Assembly (NCBI GenBank): GCA_045106235.1
Contig: JBGCEJ010000014.1
Location: 23,582-87,581 of the forward strand
Direction of reading: 5' to 3'
DNA length: 64,000 nt
DNA from: UBA4427 sp045106235
GTDB lineage: Bacteria > Myxococcota_A > UBA9160 > UBA4427
Below, in pieces: positions 16,928-26,277 of the stretch (the stretch's first letter is position 1; each line of letters starts with the position of its first letter). A program made the position numbers and the translations under genes. The notes beneath the pieces were generated by a model. It saw only the letters and a program-made list of their open reading frames with translations. It was not told the origin of the DNA and searched no databases.

Positions 16928-17884
16928 ATGACAAAGCTCCGCCCCACTCAGCCCGCAACGCCCGCCCCAGACGCATTCAAGATCCACCGTTCGAAAGTGG
17001 CCGACGACCTCGAACTCGCGTACGTGAGAGAAGGCATCGGCGGATACCCTCTCCTCCTCGTCCACGGCTACCCCGAATCAAAACGGATCTGGTGGCGCAA
17101 CATCGAGCCCCTCGTCGCTGCCGGCTACGAGGTCATCGTGCCCGACCTGCGAGGCTACGGAGACTCCGACCTTTCCGACAAAGACGAATACGATCTCGTC
17201 CTGTATAGCCGCGATCTCTACGCCCTTGTCCATGACGTCCTGGGTCATAAAAAATGCGGGGCCATCGCAGGCGACGTCGGAGGCGTCGTGATCTGCGACA
17301 TGGCCAATCGTTTCCCCGACTTCATCGAACGCATGATCTTTTTCAATACCGCAGCACCCATCGATGGCGAGCGGCCTGAGTGGTACGCCGAACGCGGCGT
17401 GCCCATGATGTCCCTCGACGATGGCCCGACGGGCGACTACCGCGTGCGCCAAGGACGCGACCCGCAGCAGCTCCGAGCAGAACTCGACACCCCTGCACGC
17501 TGCGAGCGGTATGTCCGCGATTTCTACGAGAACCGACTCTGGGCCTCGCAGTACAGCTTCGAAGAAGAAGACTACGGCTTCATGACCGAACCCTTTGCGG
17601 ATATCGAAAAGCTCGCCGCAAGCTGGGCCCCCTACCAGCTGCAATACGGACGTCCCATGAGCGAGATCCCCTTAGTCGGCCCGGTCGAGACCCCCACTCT
17701 CGTCCTCTACGGGCCCGAAGATCAGGTCGTCTCGAAGCATTTCCCGAAGCAATGCGAAGCGGGCTTCCGCAATATCATCGGTCCCATCGTCGTTCCCGAA
17801 GCAGGCCATTTCCTCCAGTGGGAGCGGGCTGACATTCTGAACGGGCTCGCGACTTTCTACTTCGCCGACCTGAAGCAAAGCTGA
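16928..17884 (+). CDS. Alpha/beta hydrolase, epoxide-hydrolase-like
   Basis: A 318-residue alpha/beta hydrolase. LLLVHGYPESKRIWWRNI carries the HGYPE motif of epoxide hydrolases and dehalogenases. The nucleophile elbow is AGDVGG, so the nucleophile is Asp and not Ser, which fits epoxide hydrolase or haloalkane dehalogenase. YGPEDQVV gives the acid and PEAGHFLQWE the His. The cap domain has several Tyr that could serve as ring-opening acids. An SDR gene follows after 27 bp on the same strand, so the two may act in one catabolic sequence. Confidence 0.85.
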   Translation: MTKLRPTQPATPAPDAFKIHRSKVADDLELAYVREGIGGYPLLLVHGYPESKRIWWRNIEPLVAAGYEVIVPDLRGYGDSDLSDKDEYDLVLYSRDLYALVHDVLGHKKCGAIAGDVGGVVICDMANRFPDFIERMIFFNTAAPIDGERPEWYAERGVPMMSLDDGPTGDYRVRQGRDPQQLRAELDTPARCERYVRDFYENRLWASQYSFEEEDYGFMTEPFADIEKLAASWAPYQLQYGRPMSEIPLVGPVETPTLVLYGPEDQVVSKHFPKQCEAGFRNIIGPIVVPEAGHFLQWERADILNGLATFYFADLKQS

Positions 17885-17911
17885 CCCGCCCCACCCCGCA
17901 GGAGCAAATCA

Positions 17912-18742
17912 ATGGATCTGGAACTCGCAGGAAAGACCGTGATCGTGACCGGCGCCTCTGGAGGCATAGGCCGCGGACTCGTCCAGGCCTTCGCCGCCGA
18001 AGGCTCCAACACCGTTCTCGCCAGTCGAGACACGGACAAAATGAGAGAGGTCGAAGCCACCTGCGCCGATCTCCCCGGCGAAACGCTCGTGGTCGGGACC
18101 GATGTCACGTCGCCCGACTCCGTCTCAGAGTTGATCGATCAAGCGACCTCGGCTTTCGGCGAGGTCGAGATCCTCGTCAACAACGCAGGCGGCGTCGCCT
18201 ACCCCCGAAACTGGGAAGAAAAGCCCGCCGACGAGATCGAATGGGAGATCAACCTCAACATCCGAGGCGTCGTCAACTGTATCAACGGCGTCGGCAAGGA
18301 CATGCTCAAACGCGGGTCTGGGGCCATCGTCAACATCACCTCGAATTCGGCCCTCGAGCCCTCAGCCGGAAATATGGTGGCCAACTACGCCGGCACGAAG
18401 GGCTACGTGGGCTCCATGTCAAAAGCCCTCGCCTACGAATGGGGACCAAAGGGCATTCGCATCAATTGCGTCGCACCGGGTTGGATCGTTCCCTACGAAG
18501 AATCCCACGTCGGTGACGGAAGTTTCTGGCGCAAATACGGATACGAGTTCTTCGGAACGCCGGAGCAAATGGCCAAGGCAGCCGAGTCCGGAGAATCCAT
18601 GTTCAACGTCGAGGGCCAGCCCATCCAAAGGATCGGCCGCCCCGAGGATATCGCCGACCTCACCCTTTTCCTCGCCAGCGAACGTGCCCGCCATCTCACG
18701 GGCCAGCTGATCAGCGTGAGCGGCGGCGCCTATATGCCCTAA
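17912..18742 (+). CDS. Short-chain dehydrogenase/reductase
   Basis: A 276-residue classical SDR. The NAD(P) motif is VTGASGGIGRG, the NNAG motif LVNNAGG, the catalytic Ser lies in NITSNSALEPS and the Tyr-Lys pair in YAGTK. A C-terminal insert before GRPEDIADLTLFLAS is longer than usual (~40 residues, with FWRKYGYEFFG), suggesting a bulky substrate pocket. An AGGAG site precedes ATG 17912. It probably shares a transcript with the epoxide-hydrolase-like gene. Confidence 0.88.
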   Translation: MDLELAGKTVIVTGASGGIGRGLVQAFAAEGSNTVLASRDTDKMREVEATCADLPGETLVVGTDVTSPDSVSELIDQATSAFGEVEILVNNAGGVAYPRNWEEKPADEIEWEINLNIRGVVNCINGVGKDMLKRGSGAIVNITSNSALEPSAGNMVANYAGTKGYVGSMSKALAYEWGPKGIRINCVAPGWIVPYEESHVGDGSFWRKYGYEFFGTPEQMAKAAESGESMFNVEGQPIQRIGRPEDIADLTLFLASERARHLTGQLISVSGGAYMP

Positions 18743-18786
18743 TCCCTTGAGCTTCGCGATCCCTTGAGCTTCGCGATCCCTTGAGC
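18742..18786. repeat. 17-bp tandem repeat, 2.6 copies
   Basis: The unit ATCCCTTGAGCTTCGCG occurs twice exactly (18742-18758 and 18759-18775), followed by its first 11 bases (18776-18786). It begins at the stop codon of the SDR gene and lies ahead of phoB. Confidence 0.9.
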
Positions 18787-18796
18787 GCCGAGCCGT

Positions 18797-18814
18797 GCGA
18801 CATTTCCGTGACAT
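18797..18814 (-). promoter_or_regulatory. Candidate Pho box upstream of phoB
   Basis: GCGACAT and GTGACAT stand 11 bp apart. Read on the minus strand this is ATGTCAC-GGAA-ATGTCGC, close to the PhoB consensus of two CTGTCAT heptamers with a 4-bp spacer. It lies ~96 bp ahead of phoB but in reverse orientation, which lowers confidence. Confidence 0.35.
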
Positions 18815-18909
18815 TTTCGTCGAAAACGCGTCAAAGACGATGGGCCATGAGCGGTCCGGCGTCGGGCTCCTTGGCGATCGGGCTTGGCTGAGTCAAGCTT
18901 TCAGACGTT

Positions 18910-19590
18910 ATGGCGGAACGCATCCTACTCGTGGACGACGAGCCGGACCTGCTCGAGCTGGTCCGCATCAACCTGCACCAGGCGGGATATGAGATCGAGA
19001 CGGCAGAGAACGGGCGAGATGCACTCGCTTGCCTGCGACGCGGTCGACCTGACCTCGTCATCCTGGACCTCATGCTGCCAGATCTGTCAGGGACCGAGAT
19101 CTGCCGACAGATCAGGGCCGACCCCGCGCTCGCTGACCTACCGGTCATCATGCTAACGGCAAAGGCCGACGAGCTCGACCGCGTCGTGGGCCTCGAGCTC
19201 GGCGCGGACGATTATGTCACCAAGCCCTTCAGCCCCCGCGAACTCACACTCCGGGTGCGGGCCGTCTTGCGCAGGCGGGCTCCCGCCGAACCGCCCTCGC
19301 GAATCCTCACGCATGGCGCCCTCAGCATCGACCCGACCCGTCATCGCTGCGCAATCGACGGCGTCGAGATCACGTTGACCGCGAAGGAATTCGAGCTGCT
19401 TCGAAAACTCATGGAACGCCCGGGCCGTGTCATGACCCGCGAAGGTCTCCTTGAGTCCGTCTGGGGCACGGACGTCGTCGTCACGACGCGGACGATCGAT
19501 ACGCATATGAAACGGCTGCGCGAGAAGCTCGGCGATGCGGGCGAGTTGATCGAAACCATTCGGGGCGTCGGCTACCGTTTCGCTGAATAG
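18910..19590 (+). CDS. phoB: Phosphate-regulon response regulator PhoB
   Basis: A 226-residue OmpR/PhoB-type regulator. The receiver domain has LLVDDEPDLLEL, phospho-acceptor Asp53 in LVILDLMLPD, the Thr of MLTAKADE and Lys in YVTKPFSPREL. The C-terminal winged helix shows LTAKEFELLRKLMERPGRV, VWGTDVVVTTRTIDTHMKRLREKLG and TIRGVGYRF. It is named PhoB instead of a generic OmpR member because phoR, pstSCAB and phoU follow directly. PhoB-phosphate activates phosphate-scavenging genes under starvation. Confidence 0.93.
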   Translation: MAERILLVDDEPDLLELVRINLHQAGYEIETAENGRDALACLRRGRPDLVILDLMLPDLSGTEICRQIRADPALADLPVIMLTAKADELDRVVGLELGADDYVTKPFSPRELTLRVRAVLRRRAPAEPPSRILTHGALSIDPTRHRCAIDGVEITLTAKEFELLRKLMERPGRVMTREGLLESVWGTDVVVTTRTIDTHMKRLREKLGDAGELIETIRGVGYRFAE

Positions 19591-19628
19591 CGCCGTCCCC
19601 CTGAGCCTCCAACGGAAGCCAATCCATC

Positions 19629-21488
19629 TTGCTCACAAGTCAGCGCAAATTGATGGCCACGCTGATTGGCCTTGTCGTGCTCGCGACGGTTTTCTTCGGC
19701 GTGACCGCCGAGCGGAGCCTGCGTTCTGACCAGGTCTCCCAGGTGGAGGCGTCCCTTCTCGACCGGGCCCGCATGGTGAAGGACCGCGTCGCCGAAATCC
19801 CGTTCACCGCCGCAAACTCAGAGCGCCTCGACCAAATCGCAGACCGCGCGGGCGAAGCAGGCGGGATGCGCGTCACCCTGATCGGGCGAGACGGCTGGGT
19901 TCTCGGCGATTCAAGCCTCAGCTTGAGCAGCCTGGCTAAGACCGAAAATCATCGCCTGCGCCCAGAAGTCCTTGCCGCCCTCGAAGGTCGCCTCGGCGAA
20001 GATACGCGGCGAAGCGAGACGGTCAGGAACGAGTTGCTGTATTTGGCACTGCCCGACGCGGAGCGTAAGGGCGTTGTCCGGGTTGCGGTGGCTCTGGCGG
20101 ACCTGGATTCCGCGCGCACCATTCTCCGCCAGCGATTGGCGCTGGCCGGGGGAATCGGCATCCTTGTTTCGGTGCTCCTCTCTTATCTCGTGGCCCGTGC
20201 CGCACTGCGCCCGATTCATGAACTCCGACGGGTTGCTGCAGCGCTGGCGCGCGGGGAGCTGGACGAACGTCCGCCGCTGTCTGAAGGCGACGAACTCGGC
20301 GAAATCGCCAACGCCATTCGCGAAATCGCCAGTCAGCTCCGAGAGGGTCTAGAGGAGGCAACTCGAGAGAAAGAGCAGCTGCGTGCGGTCCTGGAGAGCA
20401 TGGTCGAAGGGGTCCTCGTGATCGATGCAGACGCGAACGTGATTCTCGCCAATTCACAACTCCGCAATTTCTATTCCGTGCCGCCGGAAATCACCGGGCG
20501 CGCGCTCCTTGAAGCCATCCGCGACCCCGATCTCCATGCGCTGCTTGAGCAAGTGGAAGCGTCGGACGGAATCGTTTCCAGCACGCTCAAAAGAGGCGAC
20601 CCCGAACGCACCCTCCGCGTTCAGGCCGCGCGCTTCCCCCGCGGCGATGCACCACGAAACGGAAGCGTGGCCGTCTTCCATGATATCAGCGAACTCGAGC
20701 GCCTCGAAGAAGTCCGTCGGGACTTCGTGGCGAATGCATCCCATGAGCTGCGCACCCCCCTCACCGCGATTCAGGGCTTCGCGGAAACGCTCCTCGATTC
20801 CGATCTCGGCCCCGCAGACCAGCGCTCCTATCTCGAAATCATCGACCGACATGCCCGACGCCTCGGCCATATCGTGCGCGATCTCCTGGCCATCTCCACG
20901 GTGGAGACAGGTAAATGGAATCTCGATCCAGTCCGACTCGATGTCGCGGTCATCGCCCGAGATCTGGTCCAGGATTTCGCCCCCCGTGCCGTTGAAGCGG
21001 AGCTCCTTCTCGATTTCGAAGTCGAGTCGGATGTCGACGGCGCGGATCGCCCGAACTCCCGCCCACAAGCCGAATCCGATCAAACTCAGGCTTTCGCCGA
21101 TCCGCGGATCCTCGAACAAATCCTGGTCAACCTGCTCGAAAACGCAATCAAGTACACCGAAGCCGGCGGCCGAATTCAGCTTCGCGTCCAAGGCCAAGCC
21201 GATCGTGTCCGCATTGCCGTCTCCGACACGGGAATCGGCATCCCTGAAGAAGATGTCGCCCGAATCTTCGAACGCTTCTACCGGGTCGATCGCGCGCGCT
21301 CGCGAAGCGCGGGCGGCACGGGGCTGGGCCTCTCGATTGTGCGGCATATGGTGCAAAGATCCGGCGGTGAAATCTCGGTCGAGAGCGAGCTCGGCGTCGG
21401 CTCGACCTTCGCCTTTGGACTTCCCAAACACGCCCCGCCGCGAGAACCGTCGGACGATCCCCAACAACTCAGGCTCGAAGTCGATTGA
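19629..21488 (+). CDS. phoR: Phosphate-regulon sensor histidine kinase PhoR
   Basis: A 619-residue membrane kinase. A transmembrane helix lies at ~9-25, a periplasmic sensor-like region at ~30-165 and a second helix at ~170-190. A HAMP region (~190-245) comes next, then a PAS domain (~250-350, MVEGVLVIDADANVILAN), HisKA with His372 in NASHELRTPLTAIQGFAE, and a HATPase with NLLENAIKYTEAGG, DTGIGIPEEDVARIFERFYR and GGTGLGLSIV. The periplasmic domain makes it larger than E. coli PhoR (431 residues). The start is TTG 19629 (GGAAG upstream); ATG 19653 is possible. It is the partner of the adjacent PhoB. Confidence 0.93.
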   Translation: MLTSQRKLMATLIGLVVLATVFFGVTAERSLRSDQVSQVEASLLDRARMVKDRVAEIPFTAANSERLDQIADRAGEAGGMRVTLIGRDGWVLGDSSLSLSSLAKTENHRLRPEVLAALEGRLGEDTRRSETVRNELLYLALPDAERKGVVRVAVALADLDSARTILRQRLALAGGIGILVSVLLSYLVARAALRPIHELRRVAAALARGELDERPPLSEGDELGEIANAIREIASQLREGLEEATREKEQLRAVLESMVEGVLVIDADANVILANSQLRNFYSVPPEITGRALLEAIRDPDLHALLEQVEASDGIVSSTLKRGDPERTLRVQAARFPRGDAPRNGSVAVFHDISELERLEEVRRDFVANASHELRTPLTAIQGFAETLLDSDLGPADQRSYLEIIDRHARRLGHIVRDLLAISTVETGKWNLDPVRLDVAVIARDLVQDFAPRAVEAELLLDFEVESDVDGADRPNSRPQAESDQTQAFADPRILEQILVNLLENAIKYTEAGGRIQLRVQGQADRVRIAVSDTGIGIPEEDVARIFERFYRVDRARSRSAGGTGLGLSIVRHMVQRSGGEISVESELGVGSTFAFGLPKHAPPREPSDDPQQLRLEVD

Positions 21489-21542
21489 GCGCCGCCCCGA
21501 AATGCCCACTCGATTCCCCAGGGCCGACGGGACTTCACCAAT

Positions 21543-21560
21543 CTGTCACATGAATGCCAG
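21543..21560 (+). promoter_or_regulatory. Candidate Pho box upstream of pstS
   Basis: CTGTCAC-ATGA-ATGCCAG: the first heptamer is a perfect match to the PhoB consensus CTGTCAY, the second matches four of seven, with the standard 4-bp spacer. It lies 60 bp before the pstS start codon in the correct orientation. Confidence 0.5.
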
Positions 21561-21619
21561 ATCGCGTTCACCCAGCCTCCATAAGCTTCGGTCGTTCCAA
21601 TCAAGGAGACCTGAGCAAA

Positions 21620-22693
21620 ATGCGACTCACCCTTCGTTCGAAGATCGAATCCAGCAGCCCTCTGTTCTTTCTCATCCCAATCGCCGCTTTAACCCTGCTC
21701 CCCTCCCTCGCCTTCGCCCGGGACCAGATCAGGATCGTCGGATCATCAACGGTCTACCCCTTTGCCACCGTCGTCGCCGAGGAATTTGGCCGAGAAGGCA
21801 AGTTCAAGACGCCTATCATTGAAAGCACGGGAACAGGCGGGGGCCTGAAACTCTTCTGCGCGGGACTTGGCGTCGGCCATCCCGACATGACCAATGCTTC
21901 TCGCGCGATCAAAGATTCCGAAGTCGAGCTTTGCGCGAAAAACGGTGTGAAGGAAATCGCGGAAATTCAGATCGGATTCGATGGCATCGTGCTCGCCAAT
22001 TCGAAAGAGACCGATCAGCGATCCTTCACGCTGCAACAGATTTTCCTCGCGCTCGCCAAGGAGATTCCTGGTCCGAGCGGCGCGCTGATTCCGAACCCGA
22101 ACAAGACCTGGAAAGACGTCGATCCGAAGCTCCCCGACGTCAAGATAGAGGTCCTGGGACCGCCGCCGACGTCGGGAACCCGCGATGCCTTCAATGAGCT
22201 GGCGCTCGAGGGCGGCTGCAAGACCTTTCCTGACCTTAAGGCGCTGAAGAGTACGAACAAGAACCTCTATAAACAGATCTGTCGCTCCATGCGCGAAGAC
22301 GGGGCTTACATCGATGCGGGCGAGAACGATAACTTGATCGTGCAAAAGCTCGTCGCCAATCCGGACGCGATCGGCATCTTCGGCTTTAGCTTCCTCGACC
22401 AAAATGACGACGTGATCCAGGGCAGCCTGGTCGATGGCGTCCCTCCGGAATTCGAAGCGATCTCGGATGGGGCCTACCCCGTCTCCCGATCGCTCTACTT
22501 CTACGTGAAGAAAGCCCATGTCGGCTCGATCCCCGGCATTCAGGAATACGTCTCCGAATTCACGAGCGAGAGCGCAATGGGTGAAGAAGGCTATCTCTCC
22601 GACCGAGGACTCATCCCCGCCCCGGAGGACGGCAGGAAGCTCGCTCGCGAAGCCTCTCGCTCCCTCGCTCCCAACGTCGCGGCCGGTCCTTAG
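21620..22693 (+). CDS. pstS: Phosphate ABC transporter substrate-binding protein
   Basis: A 357-residue periplasmic protein, ATG 21620 with AAGGAG upstream. The signal peptide (FFLIPIAALTLLPSLAFA) is followed by RIVGSSTVYPFATVVAEEF, the PstS phosphate-binding N-terminal motif. STGTGGGLKLFC and PPTSGTRDAFNELAL supply further phosphate contacts (the T-S-G-T-R-D block). It is the longer PstS form that goes with the extended PstC/PstA found in marine and alphaproteobacterial-type systems. First gene of the pstSCAB-phoU operon. Confidence 0.93.
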   Translation: MRLTLRSKIESSSPLFFLIPIAALTLLPSLAFARDQIRIVGSSTVYPFATVVAEEFGREGKFKTPIIESTGTGGGLKLFCAGLGVGHPDMTNASRAIKDSEVELCAKNGVKEIAEIQIGFDGIVLANSKETDQRSFTLQQIFLALAKEIPGPSGALIPNPNKTWKDVDPKLPDVKIEVLGPPPTSGTRDAFNELALEGGCKTFPDLKALKSTNKNLYKQICRSMREDGAYIDAGENDNLIVQKLVANPDAIGIFGFSFLDQNDDVIQGSLVDGVPPEFEAISDGAYPVSRSLYFYVKKAHVGSIPGIQEYVSEFTSESAMGEEGYLSDRGLIPAPEDGRKLAREASRSLAPNVAAGP

Positions 22694-22729
22694 GTTCGTT
22701 GTGAAGTCTGATCGAGAATCGAGGCTTCG

Positions 22730-24106
22730 ATGATGCCCTTTTTCTCCGTGCTCGTTGTGGCCGTCCTCGCCCTCTTCCTCGGGAGACAGCGCGCCCAGCG
22801 GATCCGGAACGATCAGGGTACGGCGGCGCTGCATTCCCTCCCCAGCTACCACGGCAGCTTCGTCGCGCTGGCCGCCCTGATCCCGGGACTCATCGTGGCC
22901 CTTTTCTGGGTCTCAATGGGCCCGGGCATCGTTGAGCAGATGACCCTCTCCGCGCTTCCGGATTCGCCGGGGGCCGGCGACCCAGCGCAAACGGCACTCC
23001 TGCTGAACGACATCAAGAATGCGGCCAGCGGCAGAATGATGGGATCGGGCGTCGATGACCGGGTTCAACTGGGCGCAGCGTATTATGCCGAAGCCCTTTC
23101 ACGCGGAAGCTGGCTTGCGACCTTGATCGCGAGTACGGCGTCCTTTACGGGGCTCTTCGGAGCGATGCGCCGGATCCGCCCGCAATTGCGCGCGCGCAAC
23201 CATGTCGAGCGAGGTATCCGGTTGAGCCTGATGTTCGCGTCCCTGGTCGCCATTCTCATCACCGTCGGCATCGTCCTCTCCCTCCTCTTTGAAACCCTGC
23301 GGTTTTTTTCGATGGTCTCCCCAAGCGAATTTCTTTTCGGCCTCCACTGGAGCCCACAAACGGCGCTGCGTGCAGACCAGGTCGGGAGCTCGGGTTCCTT
23401 TGGCGCCGTCCCTGTGTTCACGGGCACCCTCCTCATCACCGCCATCGCCATGACCATCGCCGGTCCGATCGGCCTCCTTTGTGCCATCTACCTCAACTTC
23501 TACGCCTCGGCCCGATTTCGAGACATCGCAAAGCCCCTTCTCGAAATTCTGGCGGGCGTCCCGACCGTGGTTTACGGCGTCTTCGCCGTTCTCGTCATCG
23601 CGCCGGCAATTCGAGGTTGGGGCAAGACCGTCGGCCTGGACGTCGCCTCGGAAAGTGCGCTCGCCGCGGGACTGGTCATGGGTGTGATGATCATTCCCTT
23701 TGTTTCATCCCTCTCGGATGACGCGATCACCGCCGTGCCTACGGCCCTCCGCGACGGCTCCTTTGGCTTGGGCGCAACGCGCTCCGAGACCATCCGCTAC
23801 GTCATGATCCCCGCGGCTCTGCCCGGAATCATGGGCGGCTTCCTACTCGCCTTTTCCCGAGCCATCGGAGAGACCATGATCGTCGTCATGGCGGCGGGCC
23901 TTGCGGCCAATCTCAGCGCAAATCCCCTGGAAGCGGTGACTACGGTGACGGTCCAGATCGTCGCTTTGCTCACGGGCGACCAGGAATTCGATAGCGCCAA
24001 AACCCTCTCCGCTTTTGCCTTGGGCCTCGTCCTCTTTGGCGTCACGCTGATCCTCAACGTCATCGCCCTCCAGACCGTCAAGAAATACCGAGAGACCTAT
24101 GACTGA
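22730..24106 (+). CDS. pstC: Phosphate ABC transporter permease PstC (long form)
   Basis: A 458-residue inner-membrane permease, longer than E. coli PstC (319). The N-terminal ~190 residues (two or three helices and a soluble stretch) are the extension typical of the long form; the core permease follows with PVFTGTLLITAIAMTIAGPIG, ILAGVPTVVYGVFAVL and the ABC-coupling EAA loop AVPTALRDGSFGLGATRSETI...PAALPGIMGGFLLAFSRAIGET. pstA overlaps it by 8 bp, indicating translational coupling. Confidence 0.92.
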   Translation: MMPFFSVLVVAVLALFLGRQRAQRIRNDQGTAALHSLPSYHGSFVALAALIPGLIVALFWVSMGPGIVEQMTLSALPDSPGAGDPAQTALLLNDIKNAASGRMMGSGVDDRVQLGAAYYAEALSRGSWLATLIASTASFTGLFGAMRRIRPQLRARNHVERGIRLSLMFASLVAILITVGIVLSLLFETLRFFSMVSPSEFLFGLHWSPQTALRADQVGSSGSFGAVPVFTGTLLITAIAMTIAGPIGLLCAIYLNFYASARFRDIAKPLLEILAGVPTVVYGVFAVLVIAPAIRGWGKTVGLDVASESALAAGLVMGVMIIPFVSSLSDDAITAVPTALRDGSFGLGATRSETIRYVMIPAALPGIMGGFLLAFSRAIGETMIVVMAAGLAANLSANPLEAVTTVTVQIVALLTGDQEFDSAKTLSAFALGLVLFGVTLILNVIALQTVKKYRETYD

Positions 24107-25439
24107 ACGCCAGAGCAGCGACGCAGCCTCTCGGACCGAAGTGGAGACGGGACTCCACGCAGAACGTTGGTCCACCCCGGCCCTCACGCAGCGACTGCGC
24201 AAGCGGCAGCGCGCGGAACGCATCTTCAAAGGCTGCGGCGCCGCCGCGATCGCCTTCGCACTCGGCAGTCTCGCCCTGCTGCTGGTTTCAACCTTCGCAA
24301 CGGGCAAAGACGCTTTCATCGCAACCGAGTTGCAGCTCGACGTGGATCTCTCCGCCTATTCACTTCCCCCGCAGAGTGAACGTTCCGCCGCCGATACGGC
24401 GGAGCGGCTCGATCGCATCGACTATCGCGGAGAGGTCAAAAAGGCACTCCGCGCCGCATTCCCCGACGTAACGGGGCGCAAGGAGAAGCGGGAGCTTGGC
24501 AGTCTCCTCAGTCGAGGCGCAGCCCGCGTCCTCGAAGACGCGGTCTTCGAAAATCCGACTCTCGCGGGAACGCAGTTCCCGATCTGGCTTCCGGCGGACG
24601 ATGAGGTCGACCTGTTTCGAAAGGCGGGCCAAGACGGCGTCGAGCGATTCGGCGAACGGAAAGCGGCTTGGTTCCAGACCTTTGATGAACAAGGGCGCCT
24701 ACGGTCGACACTCAACCGGGCTTTCCTCACCTCGGGCGACTCGAGAGAACCCGAACTCGCCGGCGTCTGGGGGGCCCTGGTCGGGTCCTTCTGGACGCTC
24801 ATGGTCACCCTGATCATCGTCCTCCCCTTGGGCCTCGCCGCCTCCGTTTACCTGGAAGAATTCGCCGTCAAGAACCGCTGGACAGAGATCATCGAGGTCA
24901 ATATCAACAATCTGGCCGCCGTTCCGTCGATTGTCTTCGGCATCCTCGGCCTCGCCTTTTTCCTCGGCACGCTAGATTTGCCGCGCTCGGCTCCGCTTGT
25001 GGGCGGGCTCACGCTCAGCCTCATGACACTCCCCACGATTATCATCACAGCACGGGTCTCGATTCAGGCCGTGGCGCCTTCCATCCGCGAGGCCGCCCTC
25101 GGCATCGGCGCCTCGCCCCTTCAAGTCGTGGCACACCATGTCCTTCCCGTCGCGATGCCCGGAATCCTGACCGGAACCATCATCGGAATGGCGCGAGCCC
25201 TCGGAGAGACCGCCCCTCTCCTCATGATCGGCATGGTGGCCTTCGTCGTCGATGTGCCGACCGGCCCCACCGACGCGGCCACGGCCCTTCCCGTGCAGAT
25301 CTTCCTCTGGTCTGATAGTCCGGAGCGGGCATTCGCCGAAAAAACCACGGGGGCGATCCTCGTCCTCCTGGCCTTCCTCATTGTCATGAACGGATCGGCC
25401 GTCGCCCTGCGCCGCCGCTTCGAAAGACGTGGATCCTGA
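24099..25439 (+). CDS. pstA: Phosphate ABC transporter permease PstA (long form)
   Basis: A 446-residue permease. An N-terminal helix is followed by a ~180-residue soluble region of the DUF3333 type (RIDYRGEVKKALRAAFPDV and on) before the transport core: GSFWTLMVTLIIVLPLGLAASVYLE is the start of the core, NNLAAVPSIVFGILGLAFF the conserved second block, and PSIREAALGIGASPLQVV...PVAMPGILTGTIIGMARALGETAPL the EAA loop. It pairs with PstC to form the channel. Overlaps pstC by 8 bp; pstB starts 1 bp after its stop. Confidence 0.92.
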   Translation: MTERQSSDAASRTEVETGLHAERWSTPALTQRLRKRQRAERIFKGCGAAAIAFALGSLALLLVSTFATGKDAFIATELQLDVDLSAYSLPPQSERSAADTAERLDRIDYRGEVKKALRAAFPDVTGRKEKRELGSLLSRGAARVLEDAVFENPTLAGTQFPIWLPADDEVDLFRKAGQDGVERFGERKAAWFQTFDEQGRLRSTLNRAFLTSGDSREPELAGVWGALVGSFWTLMVTLIIVLPLGLAASVYLEEFAVKNRWTEIIEVNINNLAAVPSIVFGILGLAFFLGTLDLPRSAPLVGGLTLSLMTLPTIIITARVSIQAVAPSIREAALGIGASPLQVVAHHVLPVAMPGILTGTIIGMARALGETAPLLMIGMVAFVVDVPTGPTDAATALPVQIFLWSDSPERAFAEKTTGAILVLLAFLIVMNGSAVALRRRFERRGS

Positions 25440-25440
25440 G

Positions 25441-26277
25441 ATGAACAACGCACAAATCGCTCCCGCGACTCCCCCAGGCACGACCGAGGCTCAGCCACTC
25501 CCAAAAGAGGAGAGCGGTCCTCGCATCCGCATGAGCGCGAAAGACGTCGACGTTCACTACGGCGAAACCCACGCCATCAAGAAAGTGAGCCTCGATATTC
25601 TTGAAGGCGAAGTCACCGCCTTGATCGGGCCCTCCGGCTGCGGAAAATCAACCTTCCTGCGCTGCTTCAATCGCATGAACGATACGATTCCCACCTGCAA
25701 GGTCGACGGAGATATCCGACTCGACGGCGGGGATATCTACGCAGCTGAGCTGGACGTCGTCCAACTGCGCGCGCGCGTCGGGATGGTCTTTCAGAAGCCA
25801 AACCCCTTCCCGAAATCGATCTATGACAATATCGCCTATGGACCGCGCATCCACGGCATCGCCACGACCCGCGCTGAGTTTGACGAGATCGTCGAACGCA
25901 GCCTGATCCGCGCCGGCCTCTGGGAAGAGGTCAAGGACCGGGTGGGCTCGCCCGCAACGGCCCTCTCCGGCGGCCAACAGCAGCGCCTCTGCATCGCGCG
26001 CGCGATTGCGGTCGAGCCCGAGGTCATCTTGATGGACGAGCCCTGTTCAGCGCTCGACCCCATCGCCACCGCGCGGATCGAGGAGTTGATCTTCGAGCTT
26101 CGAGAGCGATTCGCGATCGCGATTGTCACCCATAACATGCAACAGGCCGCTCGCGTCTCTCAACGTACGGCATTCTTCCACTTGGGCACCCTCATCGAAT
26201 ACGGCGCGACGGACGAGATTTTCACGAATCCGCGCGAAACCAAAACCAGCGACTACATCACGGGGCGGTACGGATGA
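25441..26277 (+). CDS. pstB: Phosphate ABC transporter ATP-binding protein
   Basis: A 278-residue ATPase. Walker A GPSGCGKST at 63-71, Q-loop VGMVFQKPNPFP, signature LSGGQQQRLCIARAIA, Walker B VILMDEPCSALDP and H-loop VTHNM are all intact, and FLRCFNRMNDTIP is specific to PstB. The start is given as ATG 25441; a GTG at 25429 inside the pstA stop region is the alternative. Its stop overlaps the phoU start (ATGA). Confidence 0.95.
   Translation: MNNAQIAPATPPGTTEAQPLPKEESGPRIRMSAKDVDVHYGETHAIKKVSLDILEGEVTALIGPSGCGKSTFLRCFNRMNDTIPTCKVDGDIRLDGGDIYAAELDVVQLRARVGMVFQKPNPFPKSIYDNIAYGPRIHGIATTRAEFDEIVERSLIRAGLWEEVKDRVGSPATALSGGQQQRLCIARAIAVEPEVILMDEPCSALDPIATARIEELIFELRERFAIAIVTHNMQQAARVSQRTAFFHLGTLIEYGATDEIFTNPRETKTSDYITGRYG

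Noticed and set aside
20454..22852. Long minus-strand ORFs opposite phoR and pstS
   Set aside because: They mirror codon structure of the well-defined phoR and pstS genes and show no domains.
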